Source: Nocardioides sp.
Lineage (GTDB): Bacteria > Actinomycetota > Actinomycetes > Propionibacteriales > Nocardioidaceae
Direction of reading: 5' to 3'
Assembly (NCBI RefSeq): GCF_025964975.1
Contig: NZ_JAOPXV010000119.1
Coordinates: 1-45,450 of the forward strand
DNA length: 45,450 nt
This document shows positions 16,978 to 25,444 of this stretch, in pieces. The position numbers and the translations under genes were made by a program. Below the pieces are notes generated by a model. That model had not been told where the DNA came from, ran no database searches, and saw only the letters and a list, made by a program, of their open reading frames with translations. Each line of letters begins with the position of its first letter. Positions within the stretch are counted from its first letter, which is position 1.

Positions 16978-17544
16978 TCAGGCGCGGTGGGTGCCGCCGT
17001 CGGTGTTCGTGGTGCCGTCGGTGGTGGCCGCGTCGGTGCGCTGCCGGTCATCGCTGTCGAAGACCGTGTCCGGGTCGGAGGAGGCGCTCGTGCTGGTGCC
17101 CGTGCCCGTGCTCACGGCTCGACCGGTGCTGGGGTCGGCGTAGGTCGGATCGGTGGGGACGTTCGAGGGCCCCACCGGGTCAGTGGCCTGGGGTGCGTAG
17201 TCCTTCGCCTTGTGGTCGACGTCGGGGTCCAACCGGTCTGCAGCGCGGATCTGGTCCTCGTGCCGAGCCCGCTCCTGCTCCACCGCGGTGCGGGCCGCCT
17301 GGGCCTCGTGCTCTGCGCGCTCGGCCTCGAACCGCTTGCGTTCCGCCTCCACCGCCGTCTGCTCGGCCCGCGCGTGGGCGTCCGGCAGGGTCGCGGCGTT
17401 CCCGGCAGCCTCCTGTCGGAGCTCGTGGGCCTTGGACCGCTTGGCCTCCAGGCTTTTCTTGCGCATGGCCGCGACGATCAGGCCGATCAGCACCAGTGCA
17501 GCCAGGGCGATCACGACGATCCAGATGATCTGCTCGTTATCCAT
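16978..17544 (-). CDS. Single-pass membrane protein with coiled-coil region
   Basis: This 188-residue protein starts MDNEQIIWIVVIALAALVLI, giving one membrane helix (about residues 7-28) with no cleavage site. A charged, Ala/Glu/Arg-rich coiled coil follows (residues about 30-105, QAARTAVEQERARHEDQ), then a disordered Thr/Ser/Asp-rich tail. The ATG has AAGGAG 5 nt upstream. This is a common actinobacterial architecture without a known function. It is divergent from hutH across 179 bp containing the shared palindrome, and lies just upstream of the IclR gene on the same strand. Confidence 0.75.
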   Translation of the reverse strand: MDNEQIIWIVVIALAALVLIGLIVAAMRKKSLEAKRSKAHELRQEAAGNAATLPDAHARAEQTAVEAERKRFEAERAEHEAQAARTAVEQERARHEDQIRAADRLDPDVDHKAKDYAPQATDPVGPSNVPTDPTYADPSTGRAVSTGTGTSTSASSDPDTVFDSDDRQRTDAATTDGTTNTDGGTHRA

Positions 17545-17660
17545 CTTGACTCCTTGATCTTCGCGCGGCTGCCTCCGAACGGCGCCGTGCCTTCTCAGCA
17601 CGGTAGACACTTCGGCCGGTGGCTGCCACACATGTGGGGGTGGGGCGCGCCGGACGGGGA

Positions 17661-17678
17661 CGTCTCGGATCCGAGACG
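17661..17678. promoter_or_regulatory. Candidate hut operator, copy 1
   Basis: CGTCTCGGATCCGAGACG is a perfect 18-bp palindrome ending 45 nt before the hutH start. An identical 18-mer lies at 31577-31594, before the second hut block. Because it sits between divergent units, it could also control the minus-strand genes, including the IclR regulator. Confidence 0.8.
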
Positions 17679-17723
17679 AACTCCGCTCGCGCTGGGTGGT
17701 GCGGGGATGCGGGCGGGCGTTGT

Positions 17724-19274
17724 ATGGACCGCATGGAACCCCACCGCGTCTCTGTCGGCAACGGCCCCGTCTCCTTCGCCGACGTCCTTGCTGTGACCCG
17801 GCACGGCGCTCCGGTCGTCCTCTCGGAGGAGGCTCTCGAGTCCATCGACCGGGCGCGCGCCGTGGTGGAGGACCTGGCGGCGGCAGCCACTCCGGTCTAT
17901 GGCATCTCGACCGGCTTCGGCGCCCTGGCGACCCGTCACATCCCCAACGAGATGCGCGCCCAGCTGCAGAAGTCGCTGGTGCGTTCGCACGCTGCCGGCT
18001 CCGGTCCCGAGGTGGAGCGCGAGGTGGTCCGTGGACTGATGCTGCTGCGCCTGTCGACCCTGGCGACCGGTCGCACCGGGATCCGGCGAGAGACCGCCCA
18101 GCTGCTCGCTGACCTGCTCACCCACCAGATCACGCCGGTGGTGCACGAGTACGGCTCCCTGGGGTGTTCGGGCGACCTGGCTCCACTGGCACACTGCGCA
18201 CTCGCGCTGATGGGGGAGGGCGAGGTCCGCGACGCGGCCGGCGACCTGATGCCGGCCGAGAAGGCGCTGGCCGCAGCCGGCCTCGAGCCCGTCGAGCTCG
18301 CTGCCAAGGAGGGCCTCGCGCTGATCAACGGCACCGACGGGATGCTGGGCATGCTGGTCCTGGCGATCGGCGACCTGAGGATGCTGCTACGGACCGCCGA
18401 CATCGCCGCGGCCATGAGCGTCGAGGGGCAGCTCGGCACCGACCGCGTCTTCGCCCCCGAGCTCCAGGCACTCCGACCGCATCCCGGCCAAACACTCTCC
18501 GCGGCCAACCTCACGGCGCTGATGGCCGACTCCGCGATCGTGGCCTCGCACCGCACCGGCGACTGCAACCGGGTCCAGGACGCCTACTCACTGCGCTGCT
18601 CCCCCCAGGTCCACGGCGCCGCCCGCGACACGGTGGAGTACGCCGCAACGGTGGCCGAGCGCGAGCTGTGCTCGGCGGTCGACAACCCTGTCGTCGTGGA
18701 CGGCCGGGTCGAGTCGAACGGCAACTTCCACGGCGCACCGGTGGCCTACGTGCTCGACTTCCTCGCCATCGTCGCAGCCGACGTCGCCTCGATCAGCGAG
18801 CGGCGTACGGACCGGTTCCTCGACAAGTCCCGCAACCACGGGCTCAACCCGTTCCTGGCGGCCGACCCCGGTGTCGATTCGGGCCTGATGATCGCGCAGT
18901 ACACCCAGGCCGCGATCGTCTCGGAGCTCAAGCGGCTGGCCCACCCCGCCTCCGTCGACTCCATCCCGTCGAGCGCGATGCAGGAGGACCACGTCTCGAT
19001 GGGCTGGTCTGCTGCCCGCAAGCTCCGCTCCTCGGTCGACGGTCTGACCCGCGTGGTCGCGATCGAGGTCATGACCGCGGCCCGCGCCCTGGACATGCGG
19101 GGGCTCCACCCCTCCCCGGCCACCGCCGCGGTCGTCCGCACGCTGCGAGAGGGAGGAGTCCAGGGCCCTGGGCCGGACCGCCACCTCTCGCCCGAGATCG
19201 AGGCAGCCGTCTCGCTCGTCGCCTCGGGCGCGGTCCTCGCGGCCGCCGAGTCCGTGATCGGGGAGCTCCGGTGA
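17724..19274 (+). CDS. hutH: Histidine ammonia-lyase
   Basis: This 516-residue enzyme converts L-histidine to urocanate and ammonia, the first step of histidine degradation. The MIO cofactor forms autocatalytically from Cys148-Ser149-Gly150 in GSLGCSGDLAPLAH; Cys rather than Ala is the streptomycete form, not a defect. Other family markers are YGISTGFGALA (near residue 58), NGTDGMLGM, VQDAYSLRCSPQVHGA and SIPSSAMQEDHVSMG. Two in-frame ATGs (17724 and 17733) precede EPHRVSVGNGPVS, and either could be used. The candidate operator is 45 nt upstream. The stop overlaps the GTG of a broken SnoaL-like gene by 4 nt. Confidence 0.95.
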   Translation: MDRMEPHRVSVGNGPVSFADVLAVTRHGAPVVLSEEALESIDRARAVVEDLAAAATPVYGISTGFGALATRHIPNEMRAQLQKSLVRSHAAGSGPEVEREVVRGLMLLRLSTLATGRTGIRRETAQLLADLLTHQITPVVHEYGSLGCSGDLAPLAHCALALMGEGEVRDAAGDLMPAEKALAAAGLEPVELAAKEGLALINGTDGMLGMLVLAIGDLRMLLRTADIAAAMSVEGQLGTDRVFAPELQALRPHPGQTLSAANLTALMADSAIVASHRTGDCNRVQDAYSLRCSPQVHGAARDTVEYAATVAERELCSAVDNPVVVDGRVESNGNFHGAPVAYVLDFLAIVAADVASISERRTDRFLDKSRNHGLNPFLAADPGVDSGLMIAQYTQAAIVSELKRLAHPASVDSIPSSAMQEDHVSMGWSAARKLRSSVDGLTRVVAIEVMTAARALDMRGLHPSPATAAVVRTLREGGVQGPGPDRHLSPEIEAAVSLVASGAVLAAAESVIGELR

Positions 19275-19614
19275 CGCCCGCCGAGGCCCGGGCCCGCGGG
19301 TTTGCGCAGCGGATCGACGACCGCGACTGGACGGGTCTCGCGAGACTCCTGTCGCCGGACTTCCGGGCCGAGTACCGCCATGACGGCACGGTGTTCGGGC
19401 GCGATGACTGGGTCGCCCACAACGTCCCGTCCGGGTGCGCTTCGCGCTCGCGGACCTGGTCGTTGCGGGTGACCGCGCCGTCCTGCGGTCCCGGGTCTTC
19501 AACGACGACGTGGCCTTCTACGTCGCCTCGTTCCTGACCGTGACCGGAAACATGATCACCGAGCTCGTCGAGGTGTGGACCGACGACATCCCCATGCGCG
19601 AGGAGAACTCATGA
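19271..19614 (+). pseudogene. SnoaL/NTF2-like gene broken by a one-base frameshift
   Basis: GTG at 19271 overlaps the hutH stop (GTGA). The first frame reads TPAEARARGFAQRIDDRDW and continues to DDWVAHNV, a SnoaL-like beginning. After about nt 19424-19434 the homologous sequence moves to the next frame ([47 protein letters not shown]) and stops with TGA at 19612-19614, overlapping the hutU ATG. Total length is 344 nt, one short of a whole number of codons, so one base seems lost. With that base restored, a 114-residue protein would be translationally coupled on both sides. The role in histidine catabolism is unknown. Sequencing error is possible. Confidence 0.75.
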
Positions 19615-21302
19615 CTGACTCCACCAACCCCCGCCTCCCCATCCGTGCTGCCACCGGCACCGAGCTGAGCGCGAAGTCCTGGCAGACCGAGGCGCCGTTG
19701 CGGATGCTGATGAACAACCTCGACCCTGCCAACGCCGAGCGTCCCGAGGACCTCGTGGTGTACGGCGGCACGGGCAAGGCCGCCCGCAACTGGGAGGCGT
19801 ACGACGCCCTCGTCCGCACCCTGCGCGACCTCGAGGACGACGAGACGATGCTCGTGCAGTCCGGCAAGCCCGTCGGTGTGATGCGCACCCACGAGTGGGC
19901 GCCGCGCGTGCTGATCGCCAACTCCAACCTCGTCGGCGACTGGGCCAACTGGGAGGAGTTCCGGCGCCTCGAGGACCTCGGGCTGACGATGTACGGCCAG
20001 ATGACGGCCGGGTCGTGGATCTACATCGGCACCCAGGGGATCCTCCAGGGGACCTTCGAGACCTTCGCCGCGGTGGCCGACAAGTTCGCCGCGTCCGGCC
20101 GGGTCGAGGACGGCGACGGCACGCTCGCGGGCACCATCACCCTGACCGCGGGCCTGGGCGGCATGGGCGGCGCGCAGCCGCTGGCCGTCACCATGAACGA
20201 CGGTGTCGCCATCTGCATCGAGTGCGACCAGTCGCGCATCGAGCGCCGGATCGAGCACCGGTTCCTCGACGTACGAGCCGACTCCCTCGAGCACGCCGTG
20301 GAGCTCGCGGTCGAGGCCAGGGACGCACGCAAGCCGCTGTCCATCGGGGTGCTCGGCAACGCCGCGGAGATGGTGCCGGCGCTGCTCGAGCAGGGTGCGC
20401 CGATCGACATCGTCACCGACCAGACCTCCGCCCACGACCCGCTGTTCTACCTCCCGGTCGGGGTGCCCTTCGAGGAGTGGAAGGCTCAGCGCGAGGCCGA
20501 CCCGGTCGGGTTCACCACGGCGGCGCAGGACTCGATGGCGGTGCACGTGCGGGCCATGGTCGGCTTCATGGACGCCGGCGCCGAGGTCTTCGACTACGGC
20601 AACTCCATCCGCGACGAGGCCCGCAAGGGCGGCTTCGACCGCGCCTTCGACTTCCCCGGCTTCGTGCCGGCCTACATCCGCCCGCTCTTCTGCGAGGGCA
20701 AGGGCCCGTTCCGCTGGGCCGCGCTCTCCGGCGACCCCGCGGACATCGCGGCCACCGACCGGGCGATCCTCGAGCTCTTCCCCGACAACCAGCGCCTGCA
20801 CAAGTGGATCACCATGGCCGGCGAGCGGGTCGCCTTCCAGGGCCTGCCCGCCCGGATCTGCTGGCTGGGGTACGGCGAACGCCACCTCGCCGGGCTGAAG
20901 TTCAACGAGATGGTGGCGAGCGGCGAGCTCAAGGCACCCATCGTCATCGGTCGCGACCACCTCGACTGCGGGTCCGTGGCGTCGCCGTACCGCGAGACCG
21001 AAGCCATGCTCGACGGCTCGGACGCGATCGCCGACTGGGCGCTGCTCAACGCGCTGGTGAACACCGCGTCGGGCGCCACCTGGGTCTCGATCCACCACGG
21101 TGGCGGCGTCGGTATGGGCCGGTCGATCCACGCCGGCCAGGTCTGCGTCGCCGACGGCACCGCGCTGGCCGCCGAGAAGATCGAGCGCGTCCTCGCCAAC
21201 GACCCGGGCATGGGCGTGATCCGGCACGTCGACGCCGGCTACGACCGTGCCAGCGAGGTGGCCGCCGAGCGCGACGTCCGCATCCCGATGTCCGAGGGCT
21301 GA
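19611..21302 (+). CDS. hutU: Urocanate hydratase
   Basis: This 563-residue enzyme adds water to urocanate to give 4-imidazolone-5-propanoate, the second step of the pathway. It carries the NAD+-binding glycine stretch [16 protein letters not shown] (near residue 183), the conserved Cys453 in [17 protein letters not shown] and the terminal [17 protein letters not shown] signature. The ATG at 19611 overlaps the stop of the SnoaL-like frame, and GAGGAG lies 4-10 nt upstream. With hutH it forms the first half of the hut regulon; the remaining enzymes lie about 10 kb away. Length and motifs are intact. Confidence 0.97.
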   Translation: MTDSTNPRLPIRAATGTELSAKSWQTEAPLRMLMNNLDPANAERPEDLVVYGGTGKAARNWEAYDALVRTLRDLEDDETMLVQSGKPVGVMRTHEWAPRVLIANSNLVGDWANWEEFRRLEDLGLTMYGQMTAGSWIYIGTQGILQGTFETFAAVADKFAASGRVEDGDGTLAGTITLTAGLGGMGGAQPLAVTMNDGVAICIECDQSRIERRIEHRFLDVRADSLEHAVELAVEARDARKPLSIGVLGNAAEMVPALLEQGAPIDIVTDQTSAHDPLFYLPVGVPFEEWKAQREADPVGFTTAAQDSMAVHVRAMVGFMDAGAEVFDYGNSIRDEARKGGFDRAFDFPGFVPAYIRPLFCEGKGPFRWAALSGDPADIAATDRAILELFPDNQRLHKWITMAGERVAFQGLPARICWLGYGERHLAGLKFNEMVASGELKAPIVIGRDHLDCGSVASPYRETEAMLDGSDAIADWALLNALVNTASGATWVSIHHGGGVGMGRSIHAGQVCVADGTALAAEKIERVLANDPGMGVIRHVDAGYDRASEVAAERDVRIPMSEG

Positions 21303-21350
21303 AGGCACGGTCCGCCTGCGGGAGGCTCGTCGGTCTGCGAGGATCGCGCC

Positions 21351-22373
21351 ATGGGAGACAACAACAACGTCGACAAGACCCGCGTTCGGCTGAGTGGGGT
21401 GAGTTCCCGGGCGTGGGAGCACCCCACTGATCGAGGTGCGCTGGTCGCGCTTCGCAAGCTCAGGGGCTTCGACACGATCCTCAAGACGCTCTCGGGCCTG
21501 ATCAACGAGCGTCAGTGGCGTCTTCTGCTGCTCGGGTCGGCGGTCCGGGTCGACGAGCGGCAGTTTCCGGTGCTCCACCGCCTCCTTGCCGACGTCGGCA
21601 CCACCCTGGACGCCGCCGACCTGCCCGAGCTCTACGTCCGCGCCAGTCCGGCCTTCACCGCCGAGGCCGTCGGGATGAACAAGCCGGTCATCATCCTCAG
21701 CTCCGGCCTGATCGACCTCCTCGACGAGGAGGAGCTCCGCTTCGTGATCGGCCACGAGCTGGGGCACGCGCTGAGCGGGCACGCCGTCTACCGCACCCTG
21801 TTGCTGCGCCTGGTCGGCATGACCGGCATCTTCAACGCGATGCCCGGCGGGGCGCTCGGACTGCGGGCGATCGTCGCCGCGCTGATGGAGTGGTCGCGCA
21901 AATCCGAGCTGTCGGCCGACCGGGCCGGGCTGCTGGCGACGCAGGACCCGGCGGTCGCCACCCGGGTCCACATGAAGCTCGCGAGCGGGGGTCACATCGA
22001 GGACCTCGACATCACCTCGTTCTTCGCCCAGGCGGCGGAGTACGAAGAGACCGAGGACCTGCGTGACTCGGTGCTCAAGTTGTTCCTCGTCGAGGGGAAG
22101 GCACTCCCCTTCAACGTGGTGCGCGCCAGCGAGCTGCGCCGCTGGACCGAGTCGGGCGAGTACACCGCCATCTTGAACGGGACCTACCCCCGCCGCGAGG
22201 ACGACGCCACCGCCAAGGTGACCGACGCCGCCCAGGACGCGGCGCGCAGCTACAGCGAGTCCTTCGAGCGGACCCAGGACACCTTGGGCCGGCTCGTGCA
22301 CGACGTGGCCGGCTTCATGGGCTCGGCGAAGCTCTGGCTGGACGAGAAGTTCGGGTCCCGCGGCACCGAGTGA
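21351..22373 (+). CDS. M48-family zinc metallopeptidase
   Basis: This 340-residue protein has the zinc motif HELGH at residues 135-139, with the third ligand region in WSRKSELSADRAGLL, where Glu-x3-Asp fits the M48 pattern. AFTAEAVGMNKPVIILSSGLIDLL upstream is also typical. One hydrophobic stretch follows the motif (TLLLRLVGMTGIFN). There is no clear signal peptide, so the protein is cytosolic or membrane-associated. M48 enzymes such as HtpX degrade damaged membrane proteins, but this soluble actinobacterial type has no defined substrate. It starts 48 nt after hutU, and a strong terminator follows it. Confidence 0.88.
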   Translation: MGDNNNVDKTRVRLSGVSSRAWEHPTDRGALVALRKLRGFDTILKTLSGLINERQWRLLLLGSAVRVDERQFPVLHRLLADVGTTLDAADLPELYVRASPAFTAEAVGMNKPVIILSSGLIDLLDEEELRFVIGHELGHALSGHAVYRTLLLRLVGMTGIFNAMPGGALGLRAIVAALMEWSRKSELSADRAGLLATQDPAVATRVHMKLASGGHIEDLDITSFFAQAAEYEETEDLRDSVLKLFLVEGKALPFNVVRASELRRWTESGEYTAILNGTYPRREDDATAKVTDAAQDAARSYSESFERTQDTLGRLVHDVAGFMGSAKLWLDEKFGSRGTE

Positions 22374-22403
22374 GCCGGTACTCCTCCACCAGTGCAGAAA
22401 TTG

Positions 22404-22441
22404 GTCGTGGCCCGGTCCCCGCGAGGGGACCGGGCCACGAC
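22404..22441. terminator. Strong hairpin terminator between convergent genes
   Basis: A 17-bp perfect stem (22404-22420 with 22425-22441; core GTGGCCCGGTCCCC) closes on a GCGA tetraloop of the stable GNRA type. It lies between the stops of the plus-strand M48 gene and the minus-strand DUF6131 gene and may serve both. Confidence 0.85.
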
Positions 22442-22456
22442 TGCGTCGTGCGGGCC

Positions 22457-22600
22457 CTAGAAGACCCGGCGGCTCGAGCCGCCGATCGGCACGAAGTTCA
22501 GGATCAGGCCGACGACGATGAGGATCGCCCCGATCGTGACGAGAATGGACTGGGGCAGAATGAGCCCCAGAATGAGAAGAATCAGGCCAAGAACGACCAT
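22457..22600 (-). CDS. DUF6131-like small membrane protein (47 residues)
   Basis: A 47-codon frame encodes two short hydrophobic helices (MVVLGLILLILGLILP and ILVTIGAILIVVGLIL) ending in a short basic tail (GGSSRRVF). This matches the actinobacterial DUF6131 pattern of two-helix microproteins. An ideal AGGAGG ribosome site lies 9 nt before the ATG. A perfect inverted repeat, CGCCTCA-CGT-TGAGGCG, sits at 22619-22635 and could be an operator. Its function is unknown; similar proteins are often abundant membrane or stress-linked peptides. Confidence 0.8.
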   Translation of the reverse strand: MVVLGLILLILGLILPQSILVTIGAILIVVGLILNFVPIGGSSRRVF

Positions 22601-22706
22601 GGTGTTTGCCTCCTAGTTCGCCTCACGTTGAGGCGCAGGCTCACCTTTCCAACATCCGGACACACCCCCCACACCCGCAGGGGTATTTTTGCTCCTCTGC
22701 CCCCCG

Positions 22707-22767
22707 ATATCCATGGGCGAAACGGCTGCGGTGCGGCCGTTGTGGGAGCCGTTTCGCCCATGGATAT
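22707..22767. repeat. Perfect 21-bp inverted repeat with 19-nt spacer
   Basis: The arms at 22707-22727 and 22747-22767 are exact reverse complements (inner part CCATGGGCGAAACGGCT). The spacer is GC-rich. It lies just downstream of the CitE-like gene on the minus strand. There is no T-run on either side, so it is either a non-canonical terminator or a palindromic repeat element. Confidence 0.8.
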
Positions 22768-22790
22768 ACCCGGCTGACGACCGCTCAGCC

Positions 22791-23678
22791 TCAGGGTTCG
22801 AGCGCCGTGATCGCCTCGTGGATCGACAACGTGCGCTTCGCCGACTCGACGTGGAGGCTCTCCACCATGCGGTTGTTGTAGGTGACGACCCCGGTGGTGC
22901 GGTTGTCCCAGGCCTCGAGGACACCGCGCGCGTCGGCGACGGCCTGCTCGCTGGGAGCGAAGGCCCTGTTGGCGCCCTCGACCTGGCCCGGGTGGATCAG
23001 CGTCTTGCCGTCGAAGCCCATCTGGCGGCCCTGCTCGCACTCGGCCAGGAAGCCCTCGACGTCCTTCACGTCGTTGTAGACCCCGTCGATGATCACGATG
23101 CCCGCAGCCCGGGCCGCCAGGAGTGCGAGTCCGAGCCCGGTGATCACGGGTCGGCGACCGGGGACGTGCTCGGCGTAGAGCTCCTTGACCAGGTCGTTGG
23201 TCCCCATCACGAAGCCGGTCAGCCGCGGGGAGGCCTGCGCGATCGACAGCGCGTTGAGCATCCCGACGGGGGTCTCGACCATGGCCCACAGGCTGGTCCG
23301 CTCCGGTGCGCCGGCCGCTTCGAGCGCGGCGACGAGGCGGTGGACCTCCTCGGCGGAGTTGACCTTGGGAACGAGGACGACGTCGGGACCCGCAGCGGCC
23401 GCTGCGACGATGTCGTCGTCGTGCCACTCGGTGCCGATGGAGTTCACCCGGATGATGAGCTCGCGTGCGCCGTACGCCCCGGACTGCACGGCTGCGACGG
23501 CAGCGCCGCGCGCCTCCACCTTCGCGTCGGGGGCGACCGCGTCCTCGAGGTCGAAGATGATGCCGTCGACGGGGAGGGTCTTGGCCTTCTCCAGCGCCTT
23601 GGCGTTGGAGCTCGGCATGTAGAGAACCGAGCGGCGGGGCCGGAAGGTTGTGTCGATCCGGTCGTTGGCGTCGGTCAT
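22791..23678 (-). CDS. CitE-like CoA-ester lyase or thioesterase (HpcH/HpaI family)
   Basis: This 295-residue TIM-barrel protein carries the CitE/malyl-CoA lyase markers: RRSVLYMPSSNAKALEKA at the start, IIFDLEDAV (Mg2+ ligand Asp/Glu, near residue 44), IIRVNSIGTEW (substrate Arg), WAMVETPVGMLNA (catalytic Glu) and GTNDLVKEL. It follows the next larger paralogue on the same strand with a 4-nt overlap. Such pairs in actinobacteria and alphaproteobacteria include malyl-CoA lyase (Mcl1) and malyl-CoA thioesterase (Mcl2) of the ethylmalonyl-CoA pathway; this shorter one could be the thioesterase. A frame extension to 23765 is rejected because the ATG at 23678 fits the family. Confidence 0.85.
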   Translation of the reverse strand: MTDANDRIDTTFRPRRSVLYMPSSNAKALEKAKTLPVDGIIFDLEDAVAPDAKVEARGAAVAAVQSGAYGARELIIRVNSIGTEWHDDDIVAAAAAGPDVVLVPKVNSAEEVHRLVAALEAAGAPERTSLWAMVETPVGMLNALSIAQASPRLTGFVMGTNDLVKELYAEHVPGRRPVITGLGLALLAARAAGIVIIDGVYNDVKDVEGFLAECEQGRQMGFDGKTLIHPGQVEGANRAFAPSEQAVADARGVLEAWDNRTTGVVTYNNRMVESLHVESAKRTLSIHEAITALEP

Positions 23679-24739
23679 GCGGTCACCTCGATCGCGTCGT
23701 ACTGCGCCTTCAACTGCGGGTCGACGGCGGCGAGCTGTTCCGCCAGCTCCACCATCACCAGGCACTGCTTGAGCGAGGCGTCGTCCTCCATCTTGCCGTC
23801 GAGCATCACCGCCCCGGTGCCGTCACCCATGGCGGCGACGACGCGGCGGGCGTGCTTGATGTCCTCGACGCTGGGCGCGAAGACCCGGTTGGCGATCTCG
23901 ATCTGCTTCGGGTGCAGGCTCCACGTCCCGACGCAGCCGAGCAGGAAGGCGTTGCGGAACTGGTCCTCGCAGGCGACGACGTCGGCGATGTCACCGAACG
24001 GCCCGTAGTAGGGGTAGATCCCGTGCATGGCGCACGCGTCGACCATGCGGGCGATCGTGTAGTGCCACAGGTCCTGCTGGTAGGTCGATCGGTGGGCGTC
24101 CGGCTGCTCGGCGACGGGATCGGCACGCACGAGGTAGCCCGGGTGACCGCCACCGACGCGGGTGGTCTTCATCCGGCGGTCGGCCGCGAGGTCCGCGGGC
24201 CCGAGCGAGAGGCCCTGCATGCGTGGCGAGGCACCGCAGATCTCCTCGACGGACGCCACGCCGCGGGCGGTCTCGAGGATGGCGTGGACGAGGATCGGAC
24301 GGTCGAGCCCGGCCTTGGCCTCGAGCTGGGCGAGGATCCGGTCGATGTAGTGGATGTCCTCGGAGCCCTGCACCTTCGGGACCATGATCACGTCGAGCTT
24401 GTCGCCGATCTCGCCGACCAGCGTCGTCAGGTCGTCGAGCACCCAGGGGCTGTCCAGCGAGTTGATCCGGGTCCACAGCTGGGTCGGCCCGAAGTCATTC
24501 TCCTTCGCGATGCGGACCAGCCCGGAGCGCGCCGCGTCCTTGTTGTCGGCCTTGACGGCGTCCTCGAGGTTGCCGAGGAGCACGTCCACCGTGCCGACCA
24601 TCTGGGGGACCTTGGCGGCCATCTTCTCGTTAGACGGATCGAAGAAGTGGATAGCGCGGCTGGGGCGGGCGGGAATCTCGGTGACGGGCTGGGGAGCCCC
24701 GACGGCGAGCGGGCGGAAGAAGTCCTTGCTTGAGCGCAT
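23675..24739 (-). CDS. Malyl-CoA lyase-like CoA-ester lyase
   Basis: This 354-residue member of the HpcH/HpaI aldolase-citrate lyase family has LLGNLEDAVKADNK (metal site), LWTRINSLDS (substrate Arg), LVHAILETARGVASVEEI (catalytic Glu region) and LSLGPADLAADRRM. The extra C-terminal length (VGTWSLHPKQIEIANRVFAPS plus a helical cap) is typical of Mcl1-type lyases that split malyl-CoA or methylmalyl-CoA to glyoxylate and an acyl-CoA. It is the first gene of a two-gene unit, overlapping the CitE-like gene by 4 nt. No crotonyl-CoA carboxylase/reductase gene is in the window, so the pathway is an inference. Confidence 0.82.
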   Translation of the reverse strand: MRSSKDFFRPLAVGAPQPVTEIPARPSRAIHFFDPSNEKMAAKVPQMVGTVDVLLGNLEDAVKADNKDAARSGLVRIAKENDFGPTQLWTRINSLDSPWVLDDLTTLVGEIGDKLDVIMVPKVQGSEDIHYIDRILAQLEAKAGLDRPILVHAILETARGVASVEEICGASPRMQGLSLGPADLAADRRMKTTRVGGGHPGYLVRADPVAEQPDAHRSTYQQDLWHYTIARMVDACAMHGIYPYYGPFGDIADVVACEDQFRNAFLLGCVGTWSLHPKQIEIANRVFAPSVEDIKHARRVVAAMGDGTGAVMLDGKMEDDASLKQCLVMVELAEQLAAVDPQLKAQYDAIEVTA

Positions 24740-24801
24740 GGGCGGAACCTACCGAAAGACCCACCAGTGTCTGTATGACGTGGTTCACGGCGGACGCAGC
24801 C

Positions 24802-25374
24802 TCAGCGACGTCGGCCGAAGAGCCTGCGGCTCGACCCGGAGCTCGACGCCTTGTCCTCGAGGGCGCGCTGGGCCTCTCGCAGCGCCTCTCGCTGGGCCTC
24901 GAGCCGAGCCTCGCGGCGACTGCGCCACGACTCGACCTCGGCGTCGACGTCGCGCACGGGAGTGATCACGGGCGGTCCGCCCTGGAGCTGCATCCTGGCG
25001 CGGCGGACCCGGGTGTTGAACTCGTCGACCTCGCGGCGTACCTCCTTCTCGGTCAGCAGCCGGTCGAGCAGCTCGTCGAGTTCGGCGTCCTCCTTGCGCA
25101 GCGCCAACGCCGGCGGCAGGACGCTCAGCTGCTCGCGCTCCACCAGCTTCTTGACCCACCAGTCCGGGTCGTGCGCTGACCCGAGGTCCTCGATCGGCTT
25201 GCCCGCCCCCGGCAGGTCGTCGAAGTCGCCGCGCTCCATGGCGACGCGGAGCTGCTGCTCGACCCACTGCGACTGGAACTCGACCCGCGCGGCCGCGGCT
25301 GACCGACCGGTGCGCTCGTCCCGTTCGGCCTCGTGGTGAGTGGTGTCGCGATCCCCCGGCGCCTCGTCGTGCAT
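24802..25374 (-). CDS. DUF1992 (DnaJ C28-like conserved domain) protein
   Basis: This 190-residue protein has the DUF1992 signature VEQQLRVAMERGDFDDLPGAGKPI followed by WWVKKLVEREQL (residues about 35-80), then a helical region and a long charged coiled coil (RREARLEAQREALREAQRALE). It has no membrane segment. The domain occurs alone in bacteria and in human DNAJC28; no biochemical role is established. The ATG at 25374 is preceded by GGGAGCGG. It is divergent from the MOSC gene with 70 bp between starts. Confidence 0.85.
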   Translation of the reverse strand: MHDEAPGDRDTTHHEAERDERTGRSAAAARVEFQSQWVEQQLRVAMERGDFDDLPGAGKPIEDLGSAHDPDWWVKKLVEREQLSVLPPALALRKEDAELDELLDRLLTEKEVRREVDEFNTRVRRARMQLQGGPPVITPVRDVDAEVESWRSRREARLEAQREALREAQRALEDKASSSGSSRRLFGRRR

Positions 25375-25431
25375 GGCCGCTCCCTCCCTGGATGTACCCA
25401 GAATAAATCGGCGCTCAAGCACCCGTCGCCG

Positions 25432-25437
25432 TACGCT
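25432..25437 (+). promoter_or_regulatory. Putative -10 box (TACGCT) for leaderless MOSC gene
   Basis: TACGCT fits TANNNT and ends exactly 7 nt before the ATG at 25445. There is no Shine-Dalgarno sequence in the gap. Confidence 0.5.
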
Positions 25438-25444
25438 CGGCGCC

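Noticed and set aside
15983..17143. A 386-codon plus-strand frame across the IclR gene
   Set aside because: It overlaps the IclR protein throughout on the opposite strand and resembles no protein; the first 50 or so residues before the overlap also have no recognisable family.
18150..18190. HutH lacking the Ala of the Ala-Ser-Gly triad
   Set aside because: Cys-Ser-Gly is the known streptomycete form and still yields the MIO cofactor, so it is not a defect.
19518..22301. A 927-codon open frame on the minus strand across hutU and the M48 gene
   Set aside because: It runs opposite to two well-supported enzymes, is rich in residues expected from the reverse of GC-biased codons, and has no recognisable domain.
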